From: Parapedobacter sp037190485
GTDB taxonomy: Bacteria > Bacteroidota > Bacteroidia > Sphingobacteriales > Sphingobacteriaceae
Length of the DNA: 64,000 bases
NCBI GenBank assembly: GCA_037190485.1
Contig: JBBCJB010000022.1
Coordinates: 52,124-116,123 of the forward strand
Direction: 5' to 3'
Each line of letters starts with the position of its first letter. Positions within the stretch are counted from its first letter, which is position 1. Under the pieces are notes generated by a model. That model was given only the letters and a program-made list of their open reading frames with translations. It made no database searches and was not told the DNA's origin. The position numbers and the translations under genes were made by a program. Shown in pieces: positions 32,612 through 41,511 of this stretch.

Positions 32612-35600
32612 TCAAAAATTCGTAAACAAGGAGAGGCTGTACATCGGTGGTTGCCTGAGCAGGAAACGTTGACCGCTTTGCCGGTCGATGGCATCGGGGT
32701 CGACGGAATTGTCACTGAAGGTGTAGCGCCAGAGGTTCTGCCCCTGGAACCGGATTTCCGTTTGGCTGAAACCGATTTTTTTGAGGAAAGGCGATGCCGG
32801 ACGATAGGAGACCACGACATCACGCAATCGGATGTAGTCGGCCCGTTTCACGAAATCCGAAGCATATTGATAACCGTACATGGCATAGCTTGAATAGTAG
32901 TAGGGATGCGTCGCGTTCCCGATGGCGAAGCCGGGGATGCGGGTGTGCCGTTCGTCTCCCGGGGCTGTCCAGAAATTTTCAGAACCCGCCAGCAACGGGC
33001 CGGTGGCAAGTGGCCCCAGGTTATTGGGATTGGGTTGTTCAATGCGCATCACATGCCCGCCGTAGTACATAAACAAGGCGGCAACTTCAACCTGTCCGAT
33101 GCGTACGCGATTGTTCAACCCCACGGTATACTTCGGTGTCGTTGTGCCCTGATACGTCAAATCATCAAACAGCACGTCCACCCGATTATTGCCATAGAAA
33201 TTCAAGACCCGTTGGTTGCCCTGCCTGTCGTAGACGAAGGGGTGTCCCTTGTCGTTGAGCCCACCGTACCGGTAGCTAAAGACCGCATCCATGGGGTAGT
33301 CCTTCCGATGGATGCCGTTGCTGACGATCATTTGCGAATTGCTGTACTCCGTGGCTTTTACGGCCAACACCGTATTGTCGTTAAAAGAAGCCGTTAGGTC
33401 GGTGCGCCATTCCAGAAGAGGGCGGCGGATGTTTACGGCACCGACAATGAATTCAATGCCTTGATTGCGGATTGAAGCGGTATTGGCATTGTATTGGTTG
33501 AAACCGGTCGTCGGGTCGGCGTCAAACTGCCCGAAAAGATCGAAAGCGTTTTTCAGGTAAGCGTCTATGGAGCCAGAAAGGCGGTTTTGAAACAGGCTGA
33601 AATCCAATCCGGCGTTGTAGTTACGGGTGGTTTCCCAGCGAATGGATTGATTTTCGGGCGATAGCACGTTGTTGGCAATCACGGAAACATAGGGCACCGC
33701 GTTTAGTTGGGATTGCAGGATCAGGAACGGCCCGCTGTCGCTGGTCGGCACATTGCCGTTGAACCCCATGGCGAAGCGGAGCTTGGCTTCGTCGAGCCAT
33801 GTCACCCGACGCAAGAAATGTTCTTTATGCATGAGCCAGCTGGCACCGGCCGACCAAAGGGGCCTGTTTTTGTATTTGGGGTCTACACCGAACAGATTAG
33901 ACTGGTCCAGACGAAGGCTCCCGGTTGCCACATACCGATTTTTATAGGTGTACGTGCCCGAGGCATAATAAGACATGAAGCGGGTGTCTTGTTGGGTTTC
34001 GTTGAAGTAATTGGCCATCGGCATCGAGAAAAGGACCATCCCAACGTCATTGAATTCGGGGAAGTTGACTTTAGCCAGCGCCGAAAAGTTGACCGGCTTG
34101 GAAATCAAAGACTGGCCGTCATAGCCGAAATACGAACTCATGGATGAGGTGGACAGGATACGGCGTTGCTCGATGCCGGCAACCCCGCTGATAACGTGCA
34201 TGCCATCGGCAAAGGTATCTTCGGCAGTGAGCTGTCCACGTACGGTATAGGCGCTTGACCGAAGCAGCGAACGCGTCAGGCGGTCACCTTGGGGAAGGTC
34301 ATTGAATTCCGGGGCTCCCGAGAGTGGGTTTTTCTTGGCACGGCTGTTTATCATTGCGCGAAGTACATACGCATCATCCGTCTGGAGGTCATCGAGCGTT
34401 CCCTGCTGGAGTTCATAAGCTCCCCCGATTTCTGCAGACAGCCAATCGGTCACCTTTCCGTTCAGCCGGCCTTGCAATCTCGTGGATGCCGATTTCAAGG
34501 TTTCTGTCTGGGCAAAAAGCTCGCCGTAAGGATAATAGTATTGATCGTACATACCGAGAGCCAAAAGTCGGTCATTGCGTGCTTTGTCGATGCCATAGAA
34601 ATCGAAATCACGACCGGGCCCAAGCTTTACAGCAACGGGGTTTCCGGCATTGTCGGTGAGCCTTTCATAGGGATAGAAATCGTCATAACCCACCGTGCCA
34701 CCCGCATCGGAACCCTTGTTACTGTACGTGGCTTTGAAATCGGCACTGAACCTCGGTGAGAACCTGAAGGTGTTTGCCAGGTTCACGTTCACTTGGCTGT
34801 TGCCGTCCCGTTTGCCGGTCAATTGTTCGCCGATGTAATTTACACCGGCGAGGTATGTGCTACGTGCGCTGCCGCCGCTGATGTCAAAATTCAGGTTGGC
34901 GGTTTGCTGGGGTCGGTAAAAATGGCTTTTATAGTCATCCATGTTATCATAACCGCCAAGTGCGGCCAGACGGACGGCCGCTTCGGACGCGCTGATTCGC
35001 CCTGCCTCCCGGTCAAACAGGATTTCGTACGCCGGGTTTTTCGGATAGCCCCGTTGGGTGTAGGTGGCCTCCAACGGTTTCAACAAATCGAACTGCAGCT
35101 GCTGTATCGCGACGACTTCCCGGGCACCCGCATAATTCAGGTAGTCAAAGTCTGGCCGAGGCCTTAGGCCATACGTGGCACGGACATTGGCATTCGTCCT
35201 CGTGTCTTCCTTTCCGCGCCTTGTCTCAACGACGATTACCCCGTTCGAGGCACGCACACCATAAATGGAGGCTGCAGCCGCATCACGCAGCACGCTTACC
35301 GAAACGATGTCATTCGGGTTGATGGTGAGCAAGTCGATTTCGGTAGGGAATCCGTCAACGACGATCAGCGGCTGCTTGACCGCATCAAACGTGGATACCC
35401 CCCGGATGGACAGTTCGCCGGATTGGCTATTATAGACCAGTCCGGGTACCTTCCCTTCCAGGTTTTCAAGGAAATTGCCCGATACGGATACGCGCTGGTC
35501 AAATGTTGCCCGGTTTACCACTGATGCGGCACCGGTAAGCTGTGATTTCTCGATACGCTGGTAGCCGGTGCTGACCACGACTTCCTCCAACTCGGATGTG

Positions 35601-36214
35601 ACCGCGCTAAGCACTACCGTGACGACGGTCCCTGAGGCTTTGATAACCCGGGTAACATACCCGACGTAGCTGAATTCGAGAAATGCATCTTCGGGGACAT
35701 CTTTCAGCTCAAAATGGCCATTATCATCGGTTTTTGTCTGCAGTGCGGTGTGGTTGCCGTCGGCATTCAGCACGCGTACCGAAGCGCCGTCAAGCCCGCG
35801 GCCTAGGCTGTCCACCACGCGCCCTTTCACGATGGAGTAGGCGAGGATGAGGGCTGGGGAAGCTGCCGAGACCGCTTTTCGGTCAGGAATAGCCGGGCTC
35901 ACGATGACCGTGTTGTCCTCGACGGTGAAGTCAAGCGGCTGGTCTTGGAAAATAAGCCGCAGAACCGCCTCGATGGGTTGGTTATCCACCGCCACGGTAA
36001 CGGGCCGGGCTCCCTTGAGGAGTTCCTCGGTAAAGATGAAGTCGTAACCGCTTTGTTTGCGGAGCTCGCTGAACAGCTCCTTAAGCCCCGCTTCCTTGCG
36101 GTGCAGCGTGACTGATTGGCCGCTGCTTGCCAACGAAAGTTGCAAAAAGATGGCGGTCAGTAGCCATGAAGTCAAAAATAGGCGCATGAGCCAATGCGTG
36201 TAAATTTTGTACAT
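32612..36214 (-). CDS. SusC/RagA TonB-dependent transporter with STN signalling domain
   Basis: At 1200 residues this is a full-length SusC. After a signal peptide comes an STN domain (VTLHRKEAGLKELFSELRKQ to LDFTVEDNTVIVSP, about residues 34-108), then a carboxypeptidase-like domain (IVKGRVVDSLGRGLDGASVR). The plug follows (LEEVVVSTGYQRIEKSQLTG, KQPLIVVDGFPTEIDLLTIN, SVSVLRDAAAASIYG), then the barrel, ending in SLFTNF. The STN domain is what contacts a FecR-type anti-sigma factor, and the FecR and ECF sigma genes lie just upstream in the same direction, so this is a cell-surface-signalling transporter. Its ligand is unknown. Confidence 0.95.
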   Translation of the reverse strand: MYKIYTHWLMRLFLTSWLLTAIFLQLSLASSGQSVTLHRKEAGLKELFSELRKQSGYDFIFTEELLKGARPVTVAVDNQPIEAVLRLIFQDQPLDFTVEDNTVIVSPAIPDRKAVSAASPALILAYSIVKGRVVDSLGRGLDGASVRVLNADGNHTALQTKTDDNGHFELKDVPEDAFLEFSYVGYVTRVIKASGTVVTVVLSAVTSELEEVVVSTGYQRIEKSQLTGAASVVNRATFDQRVSVSGNFLENLEGKVPGLVYNSQSGELSIRGVSTFDAVKQPLIVVDGFPTEIDLLTINPNDIVSVSVLRDAAAASIYGVRASNGVIVVETRRGKEDTRTNANVRATYGLRPRPDFDYLNYAGAREVVAIQQLQFDLLKPLEATYTQRGYPKNPAYEILFDREAGRISASEAAVRLAALGGYDNMDDYKSHFYRPQQTANLNFDISGGSARSTYLAGVNYIGEQLTGKRDGNSQVNVNLANTFRFSPRFSADFKATYSNKGSDAGGTVGYDDFYPYERLTDNAGNPVAVKLGPGRDFDFYGIDKARNDRLLALGMYDQYYYPYGELFAQTETLKSASTRLQGRLNGKVTDWLSAEIGGAYELQQGTLDDLQTDDAYVLRAMINSRAKKNPLSGAPEFNDLPQGDRLTRSLLRSSAYTVRGQLTAEDTFADGMHVISGVAGIEQRRILSTSSMSSYFGYDGQSLISKPVNFSALAKVNFPEFNDVGMVLFSMPMANYFNETQQDTRFMSYYASGTYTYKNRYVATGSLRLDQSNLFGVDPKYKNRPLWSAGASWLMHKEHFLRRVTWLDEAKLRFAMGFNGNVPTSDSGPFLILQSQLNAVPYVSVIANNVLSPENQSIRWETTRNYNAGLDFSLFQNRLSGSIDAYLKNAFDLFGQFDADPTTGFNQYNANTASIRNQGIEFIVGAVNIRRPLLEWRTDLTASFNDNTVLAVKATEYSNSQMIVSNGIHRKDYPMDAVFSYRYGGLNDKGHPFVYDRQGNQRVLNFYGNNRVDVLFDDLTYQGTTTPKYTVGLNNRVRIGQVEVAALFMYYGGHVMRIEQPNPNNLGPLATGPLLAGSENFWTAPGDERHTRIPGFAIGNATHPYYYSSYAMYGYQYASDFVKRADYIRLRDVVVSYRPASPFLKKIGFSQTEIRFQGQNLWRYTFSDNSVDPDAIDRQSGQRFLLRQPPMYSLSLFTNF

Positions 36215-36298
36215 TTGTATCAGTTTGGTTTTATGCCGTCCGCGTGGATGCTTGCCGGCGATACGCGGACAACGGATATAAAAAAAGACTAGACTCGA

Positions 36299-36325
36299 AC
36301 CGGTAGCCTGGCTGCCGGTTTTTTT
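36299..36325. terminator. Hairpin between FecR and SusC genes
   Basis: ACCGGTAGCC (36299-36308) pairs with GGCTGCCGGT (36311-36320) with one G-T pair, followed by a T-run on the + strand. On the minus strand, the direction of the genes, the stem follows the FecR stop and a T-run comes about 15 bases later. It may limit readthrough from FecR into SusC. Confidence 0.5.
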
Positions 36326-36331
36326 ATGGCG

Positions 36332-37567
36332 TTAAGGCATGACGATGATCTTCCTCCCTTCCTGTTTGAATTGTACCTGTTTTGTTTTGCTGAGCTTGCT
36401 CAATACCTGATCGATCCGGTCAAACCTGGACATCGTGCCGCTGAACCGATGGGTGGTGACCTCACCGCGGTATTCGACCTCGATGTCGTACCAACGGGCC
36501 AGCTTCTGCATCACCGTATGGATCTGTTCGCCGTCGAAGTGGAAGCGCCCATCCTTCCAGGCGGTGTAGGGGTGGGGGTCGACGTTTCGGATGTCGAGTT
36601 GCGCTCCCTGCCCCGGCAGCGCCTGTCCCGATTCATCGGGGCGGGCGCGGGTGGTGGCTTGTTGGCCGGGGGTGAGTATTGCCTCTACAAGCCCTACCAC
36701 GCGTACTTTACCTTCCACGAGGGTGGTCTTGGTTTCTTCGTCGCTGGCGTAGGCGGAGATGTTGAATTGGGTGCCGAGGACAACCACTTCTTGTCCGGTT
36801 GTACGGACTTTAAAAGACGCATAATCATGTGTCTCTTGCCCGCGCGCTGCACCTTTCCTTACTTGCGGCTTGATTTCGAAAAACGCTTCACCTTCCAGCA
36901 ATACCACCCGTTCATCGCTTTCGAAGCGACTCGGGTACTTGAGCGTCGAAGCGGCGTTGAGCCAAACGCGACTGCCATCGGGCAGCATGACTTGGTAGGT
37001 TCCGCCTTTGGGGGTTGCTATTGAATGAAGAACGGACCTTTCATTCTTCATTTTTAATTCTTCATTTTCCACTATCTTACTACCGTCAAGGTAGGTAATC
37101 CCGTCTCCTATAACAATCCCTTCCTGTTCCGAGCTTAAGTCAATTATTCGTCCATCGGCCAAGGTGAGCGTGGCGCGGTTGCCGCCGGGCAGGATTACGG
37201 TCGAAGCGAGTCCGTTGCTAAGCTGACGTTGGCGGCTGTCTCCATTGAAGAGTAACCAAGCGGCGGCCGAGATCGCGATGAGGATTGCCGCGGCGGCCGC
37301 TCCCGCGAACCATCGGCGCAATAGGCGTGGCCGTTCAAATCGCTGTGCCATGCGCGCATCGATGTTCGCCACGACGCGGTCGATGCGTTCACGATCTTCC
37401 GCACGTTCCCCGCGATTTTCGGCGAGCACCGCCTGTACCAACCCCGTGAGCGTTCCTTGGTCGTTTTCTGTCCCAAAGTGGGTTTGCAATTCCCGGAAAT
37501 CCGCCACCGAGTACTCATCGTTCAAGTACCGTTCAAAAAGGCGATTGCGCGAAGACGGGTTCTCCAT
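36332..37567 (-). CDS. FecR-type anti-sigma factor
   Basis: The protein has a cytoplasmic N-terminal part that would bind the sigma factor (FERYLNDEYSVADFRELQTH), one transmembrane helix (WFAGAAAAAILIAISAAAWL, about residues 86-107), a periplasmic FecR domain (MLPDGSRVWLNAASTLKYPS) and a C-terminal DUF4974/STN-like domain (GRFHFDGEQIHTVMQKLARW). It relays ligand binding at the SusC to the sigma factor at 37630. The stretch ENEELKMKNERSVLHS near residue 170 is encoded by an AT-rich repeat (ATTCTTCATTTT twice at 37043-37068 on the + strand) and looks like an in-frame insertion. Confidence 0.93.
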   Translation of the reverse strand: MENPSSRNRLFERYLNDEYSVADFRELQTHFGTENDQGTLTGLVQAVLAENRGERAEDRERIDRVVANIDARMAQRFERPRLLRRWFAGAAAAAILIAISAAAWLLFNGDSRQRQLSNGLASTVILPGGNRATLTLADGRIIDLSSEQEGIVIGDGITYLDGSKIVENEELKMKNERSVLHSIATPKGGTYQVMLPDGSRVWLNAASTLKYPSRFESDERVVLLEGEAFFEIKPQVRKGAARGQETHDYASFKVRTTGQEVVVLGTQFNISAYASDEETKTTLVEGKVRVVGLVEAILTPGQQATTRARPDESGQALPGQGAQLDIRNVDPHPYTAWKDGRFHFDGEQIHTVMQKLARWYDIEVEYRGEVTTHRFSGTMSRFDRIDQVLSKLSKTKQVQFKQEGRKIIVMP

Positions 37568-37629
37568 CGTGTTTTTTTAAAGCTATACGGAAGCCGGCGG
37601 AAAAGTAATGGTCGGTAACCAAACTTTTT

Positions 37630-38223
37630 TCAGGCATCCAGCAGAACGGCAGCGACAGCCAGCCAACATAAGGCGTTGTCCACGTTGAAATGGCCGCGCA
37701 GGAACTGGTTGGCCTTGGTGATGTGCTCGTTGATGGTGGGTTTGCCGATTCCGAGTTCCGCCCCGATTTCCTGGTAGGACTTACCCTCCAGCTTGAACAG
37801 GGTGTATACGCGCTTGCGTTGCGGAGGCAGCAGGTCCAATGCCCGGTGCAGGCGTTCGCGGTTTTCCTGCGCAAAGATGGTCTCTTCCACGTGCGTGTAA
37901 TGATCCACCGCCCGGCTGATCAACTGGTCGGTGAGCCGTTTCTCGGACGCCGATTTGCGGAACACATCCATCACCAGGTGGTGCGCGACGCGGTGGAGGT
38001 AGGCCGCGAACGATTGCTCCGGGTCGATGCTGGCCCGCCGTTCCCAGATTTTCAGGAAAGCTTCCTGCACGATTTCTTCGGCCAGCGTTTCTGACTTCAG
38101 CAACCGCAGCGCAGCCGCGATCAGCCGACGCTTGTGGGCGTGGTACAATGCCGTAAAGGCCTGCTCATCCCCCTTGCGAAGGCGCATCAGTAACGTCCGT
38201 TCATCCGTGTCGGTCAGTGCCAC
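37630..38223 (-). CDS. ECF-type RNA polymerase sigma factor (FecI-like)
   Basis: The 197-residue protein has sigma region 2 (AFTALYHAHKRRLIAAALRL, ETLAEEIVQEAFLKIWERRA, then FAAYLHRVAHHLVMDVFRKS) and region 4 (LDLLPPQRKRVYTLFKLEGK, SYQEIGAELGIGKPTINEHI). It starts at a GTG (38223); MRL at codon 13 is an alternative. Together with the FecR and STN-SusC it should activate this operon when the ligand binds. It is divergent from the DUF808 gene. Confidence 0.93.
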   Translation of the reverse strand: MALTDTDERTLLMRLRKGDEQAFTALYHAHKRRLIAAALRLLKSETLAEEIVQEAFLKIWERRASIDPEQSFAAYLHRVAHHLVMDVFRKSASEKRLTDQLISRAVDHYTHVEETIFAQENRERLHRALDLLPPQRKRVYTLFKLEGKSYQEIGAELGIGKPTINEHITKANQFLRGHFNVDNALCWLAVAAVLLDA

Positions 38224-38307
38224 AAGCTTTGTAATCCGTTCAGTGCGGCTAATGTAAAGATTTCATTGAATTAAATCGATACATTTACCGCCAGAAAAAA
38301 GAAGCGT

Positions 38308-39165
38308 ATGGCCTCCGGTATTTTTGCAGTTTTGGATGATATAGCCGCCTTGATGGACGATGTGGCGGTGACCAGTAAGTTGGCGACGCGCAAAACCGCG
38401 GCTATACTCGGCGATGACCTGGCGGTGAATGCCGAAAAGGCGACGGGCTTCCTGTCGTCTCGGGAGCTGCCGGTGCTGTGGGCCATTACCAAGGGGGCGG
38501 CGTTGAACAAGGTGGTCATCATCCCCGTCGCACTGGCGCTCAACGTATTCGTTCCGCTGGCCATCAAGGTAATCCTCATCCTTGGCGGGATTTACCTGGC
38601 GTTTGAGGGCGTGGAGAAAATCATCGAATACCTGTTCCACAGGCCGAAAAAGGGACATGAGGTGATTGAGGAAACCATTGAGGACGGCCCCGAAGCCGAA
38701 AAGAGGAAGATAAGGGCGGCCATCCTCACCGACTTCATCCTCTCGATCGAAATCGTCATCATTGCGTTGGGCACTGTGCTTGATCGACCCCTGTTGATCC
38801 AGGTGCTGACCGTTTCGGTGGTGGCATTCGTGGCCACCGTCGGTGTATACGGCATCGTGGCGCTGATCGTCCGGATGGACGATGTGGGCTTCAAGCTGAT
38901 CAAGCGCTCGGAAGGCAAAGGGCTGCAGGCCAAGGTAGGCCATGCGCTGGTCAAGGCGCTGCCCGTGGTGATCAAATCCTTGGGTGTCATCGGCACGATT
39001 GCCCTGATATTGGTGTCGGGTGGCATATTCGTGCACAACATCGACTTCCTGCACCATGCGCTGCCCGCGTTGCCTTCCCTGCTCAAGGAAGTGCTGGTCG
39101 GCCTGGCCGCCGGGCTGCTGGCCGTGTTGCTGTTCACGGTGGGTAAGAAGGTGCTAGCAAAATAG
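38308..39165 (+). CDS. DUF808 (YedI-type) inner-membrane protein
   Basis: The sequence opens with MASGIFAVLDDIAALMDDVA, the well-conserved start of the DUF808/YedI family, and contains KTAAILGDDLAVNAEKATGF and several hydrophobic segments (VVIIPVALALNVFVPLAIKV, LTVSVVAFVATVGVYGIVAL, LVGLAAGLLAVLLFTVGKKV). The length of 285 residues is normal. The biochemical role of the family is not established. It stands alone between two unrelated units. Confidence 0.92.
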   Translation: MASGIFAVLDDIAALMDDVAVTSKLATRKTAAILGDDLAVNAEKATGFLSSRELPVLWAITKGAALNKVVIIPVALALNVFVPLAIKVILILGGIYLAFEGVEKIIEYLFHRPKKGHEVIEETIEDGPEAEKRKIRAAILTDFILSIEIVIIALGTVLDRPLLIQVLTVSVVAFVATVGVYGIVALIVRMDDVGFKLIKRSEGKGLQAKVGHALVKALPVVIKSLGVIGTIALILVSGGIFVHNIDFLHHALPALPSLLKEVLVGLAAGLLAVLLFTVGKKVLAK

Positions 39166-39265
39166 TGTACGCCTAATTGCAATTTTAACATAAATTTGCC
39201 ATCGTTGCGTTTTGTTTAATAAGTACATGTTTGCCTAGTAAGAAAACAATTGGTTGTTCCGGCTT

Positions 39266-40807
39266 ATGGATCATGAGCAAAACTATTTTTCGTCGATTTT
39301 TCACGCATTGCCGGGGCCGTGCATTGTCATCCGTCCGTCTGAAGGGCGTTTCATGGTCTTTGCCGTCAACGATGCTTACCTCGATATCCTTGGGCAATCG
39401 CGCGAAACCATTGTCGGAAAGGAATTCATGAGCATATTTTCTGCGTTCAACGGTTCGCATAGCCCGCTCATCCCTGAATCGGTGTTTGATTGGGTATGTC
39501 AGGAAAAGAAAGCGGAACGTGTCGCCCCGGTTTTTTATCCGGCCTTTTCGCTCAATGGCCAAAAGCCGGCCGAAGACACGTGGCTGGAAGTGACCCATAC
39601 ACCGGTATTGAACAAGTCGGGCGATGTTGAATTCATTATCCGTACGCTGAAAGACGTCACCGATGCCATGCGCCGCGAGGAATTGGTCGAAAAGCGGCAA
39701 CGCGTTGCCGAATTGGATCGGTTGTTGGCTGTTGAACGGGAAGTGTTGGCGCTCAATGCCACGTTGGGTATACCCTTAGCATCCGTTTTGACGGCGTATC
39801 TCAACGGTATCCAGGAACTCTTTCCCGATATGTTTTGTTCTGTGATGCGTGCACGTGACGGCTTTTTGCGCGCGCCTGTTGCACCATCCATTTCGGCCAA
39901 ATTCCTGCCCGCAGACCTTGAGGTGCCCATTGCCGAGGGCGCCGGTTCATGTGGAACGGCCGCACACCGTAAACGGCTCGTCGTGGCGAACGACATCGCG
40001 ACCGACCCGATTTGGGAAGGCCCGCGTGCACTTGCGTTGGAACATGGGCTGCGTGCATGCTGGTCCTATCCGATCATGGATGCAAAGGGGCAGGTGCTCG
40101 CCGTGTTGGGGATGTATTACAAAAAACCGAGATGGCCCACGTTGGGCGAGCTTGATGTCATCCAGCGGATGGCCGATTTGTTGCACATCATCTTCGAGAA
40201 TAATGCCAATGCGGAATTGATTGCCCAAAACAACGAGACCATGAACCAGGTACAGCGACTGGCGCGTTTCGGCATTTGGCAATGGGATGTGACGAGTAAC
40301 GAGGTCTTTTGGTCGGATGTACTATACGATATATTCGGCGTCGATCCGGCACATTTTGTTCCTAGTCTTGAAACCCATCATTCGTTCGTTGTCGATGCGG
40401 ATAGGCCGCGGGTCATGGGAATCTTGGAACACGTGCGCACGTCTGGGCGGGATGTCGTGTTCGAGGAGTGCGTTGCACGTCCCGATGGCGAGGTACGGCA
40501 CCTTCGGACGTGGGCAAAACTGCTTGGCGACACCGGGAACGGGCATCCAAAGGTGGTTGGGGCTTGTCTTGATATCACGGCCATCCGATCCGCCGAGACT
40601 GAGTTGAAAGCGATCGCGTGGATGCAATCACACATCATCAGGGCGCCGGTAGCCCGTATCATGGGCGTTGTTGAGTTGATGCGCCATTACCCCGCGCACG
40701 GCCAAGCGACCGAAACATTGTTGGATTCCATTTATCGGTCTGCGGACGAGCTTGATGGGATCATCAAGGAAATCGCCCGCAAGGCGGAACAGGGCAAACG
40801 GGACTGA
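39266..40807 (+). CDS. PAS-GAF-PAS sensor with a histidine dimerisation segment but no ATPase domain
   Basis: From the start at 39266 (MDHEQNYFSSIFHALPGPCI) the 513-residue protein shows a PAS domain (residues about 5-135), a GAF domain (VLALNATLGIPLASVLTAYL, then VPIAEGAGSCGTAAHRKRLV, about 155-320) and a second PAS domain (LARFGIWQWDVTSNEVFWSD, about 335-440). The end has WMQSHIIRAPVARIMGVVEL, in which His456 matches the phospho-accepting His of HisKA (SHELRTPLARI type). The protein stops about 55 residues later and has no N-, G1- or G2-box, so it cannot bind ATP like a normal kinase. The CheY-like gene follows after four bases. It may be a phosphotransfer or scaffold partner of another kinase (inference). 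Confidence 0.85.
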   Translation: MDHEQNYFSSIFHALPGPCIVIRPSEGRFMVFAVNDAYLDILGQSRETIVGKEFMSIFSAFNGSHSPLIPESVFDWVCQEKKAERVAPVFYPAFSLNGQKPAEDTWLEVTHTPVLNKSGDVEFIIRTLKDVTDAMRREELVEKRQRVAELDRLLAVEREVLALNATLGIPLASVLTAYLNGIQELFPDMFCSVMRARDGFLRAPVAPSISAKFLPADLEVPIAEGAGSCGTAAHRKRLVVANDIATDPIWEGPRALALEHGLRACWSYPIMDAKGQVLAVLGMYYKKPRWPTLGELDVIQRMADLLHIIFENNANAELIAQNNETMNQVQRLARFGIWQWDVTSNEVFWSDVLYDIFGVDPAHFVPSLETHHSFVVDADRPRVMGILEHVRTSGRDVVFEECVARPDGEVRHLRTWAKLLGDTGNGHPKVVGACLDITAIRSAETELKAIAWMQSHIIRAPVARIMGVVELMRHYPAHGQATETLLDSIYRSADELDGIIKEIARKAEQGKRD

Positions 40808-40811
40808 CGTG

Positions 40812-41219
40812 ATGGCAACCAACTCAAAATCCGTCGAAGTCTTACTTGTCGATGACGACCCGATGTTCAACCTGATTTCCAAAACGATCGTCCGGAACGT
40901 TGGAATTTCGGATCGCGTGGTCGAATTTACGGGTGGCCGAGCCCTGCTGGCGTATTTGGATCGATACGCGGCGGCCGATCGACACCTGGTGATTTTGCTG
41001 GACATCAATATGCCCGTGGTCAGCGGATGGGATGTGCTGGACGTTTTGGAACGCCATCCGCTCAACCCTTGGTTCATCGTCGTCATCGTCACATCATCCA
41101 TCGATCGGTCGGATGAGCAGAAAGCCCGATCGTATCCCTTGGTCGTTGATTTCTTGGTCAAGCCCGTCGATCGCGCCGGCTTCGAAGGAATCAAGGCCAT
41201 CGTGGAACGGCTTGGTTGA
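40812..41219 (+). CDS. Single-domain response regulator (CheY-like)
   Basis: The receiver domain is complete: VLLVDDDPMFNLISKTIVRN with the acidic pair, Asp64 in VILLDINMPVVSGWDVLDVL, the Ser/Thr position in VVIVTSSIDRSD and Lys in DFLVKPVDRAGF. No output domain follows. The start at 40812 lies just after the sensor stop, so both genes form one unit. It likely receives phosphate via the sensor at 39266 or another kinase and acts by protein contact. Confidence 0.9.
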   Translation: MATNSKSVEVLLVDDDPMFNLISKTIVRNVGISDRVVEFTGGRALLAYLDRYAAADRHLVILLDINMPVVSGWDVLDVLERHPLNPWFIVVIVTSSIDRSDEQKARSYPLVVDFLVKPVDRAGFEGIKAIVERLG

Positions 41220-41237
41220 TTGCGTATTTTTCACTAC

Positions 41238-41402
41238 TAGTGTCGTGTCAACCATAAAATGTCGCATAAGCCGCCGCTATTTTTCGTTCCTGGCAACGCT
41301 GGAAAATGCGCGCATAGCCTTAGCTACGTAAGCATTTGACAAGGCAGCCAGGGGCGGAAAGGACAAGGATTGGTGCGATGGAGTAGGGTTGACACGACAC
41401 TA
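41238..41402. mobile_element. MITE-like element with 16-bp terminal inverted repeats
   Basis: TAGTGTCGTGTCAACC (41238-41253) is exactly mirrored by GGTTGACACGACACTA (41387-41402). The outermost TA on both sides may be a TA target duplication, as made by IS630/Tc1-type transposases. The 165-bp element has no coding capacity. Its inner part is also partly self-complementary around 41307-41337. It lies between the CheY-like gene and the promoter of the winged-helix gene. Confidence 0.75.
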
Positions 41403-41455
41403 AGTACGCGGATACCGTCATCTACGATCCGGAAGGGCAGGCGGATTGACCGCTG

Positions 41456-41486
41456 TTGGCGGATTACAGAAAAAAGAGTACTTTTG
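41456..41486 (+). promoter_or_regulatory. Promoter of the winged-helix gene, shared sequence with 47857-47885
   Basis: TTG at 41456-41458 and TACTTTTG at 41479-41486 are 20 bases apart. The 24 bases from 41470 to 41493, which contain the TACTTTTG box, recur identically at 47869-47892 before the UDP-sugar dehydrogenase gene. Confidence 0.65.
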
Positions 41487-41511
41487 TTGCTCAATTCTGC
41501 GCGATACTGTC

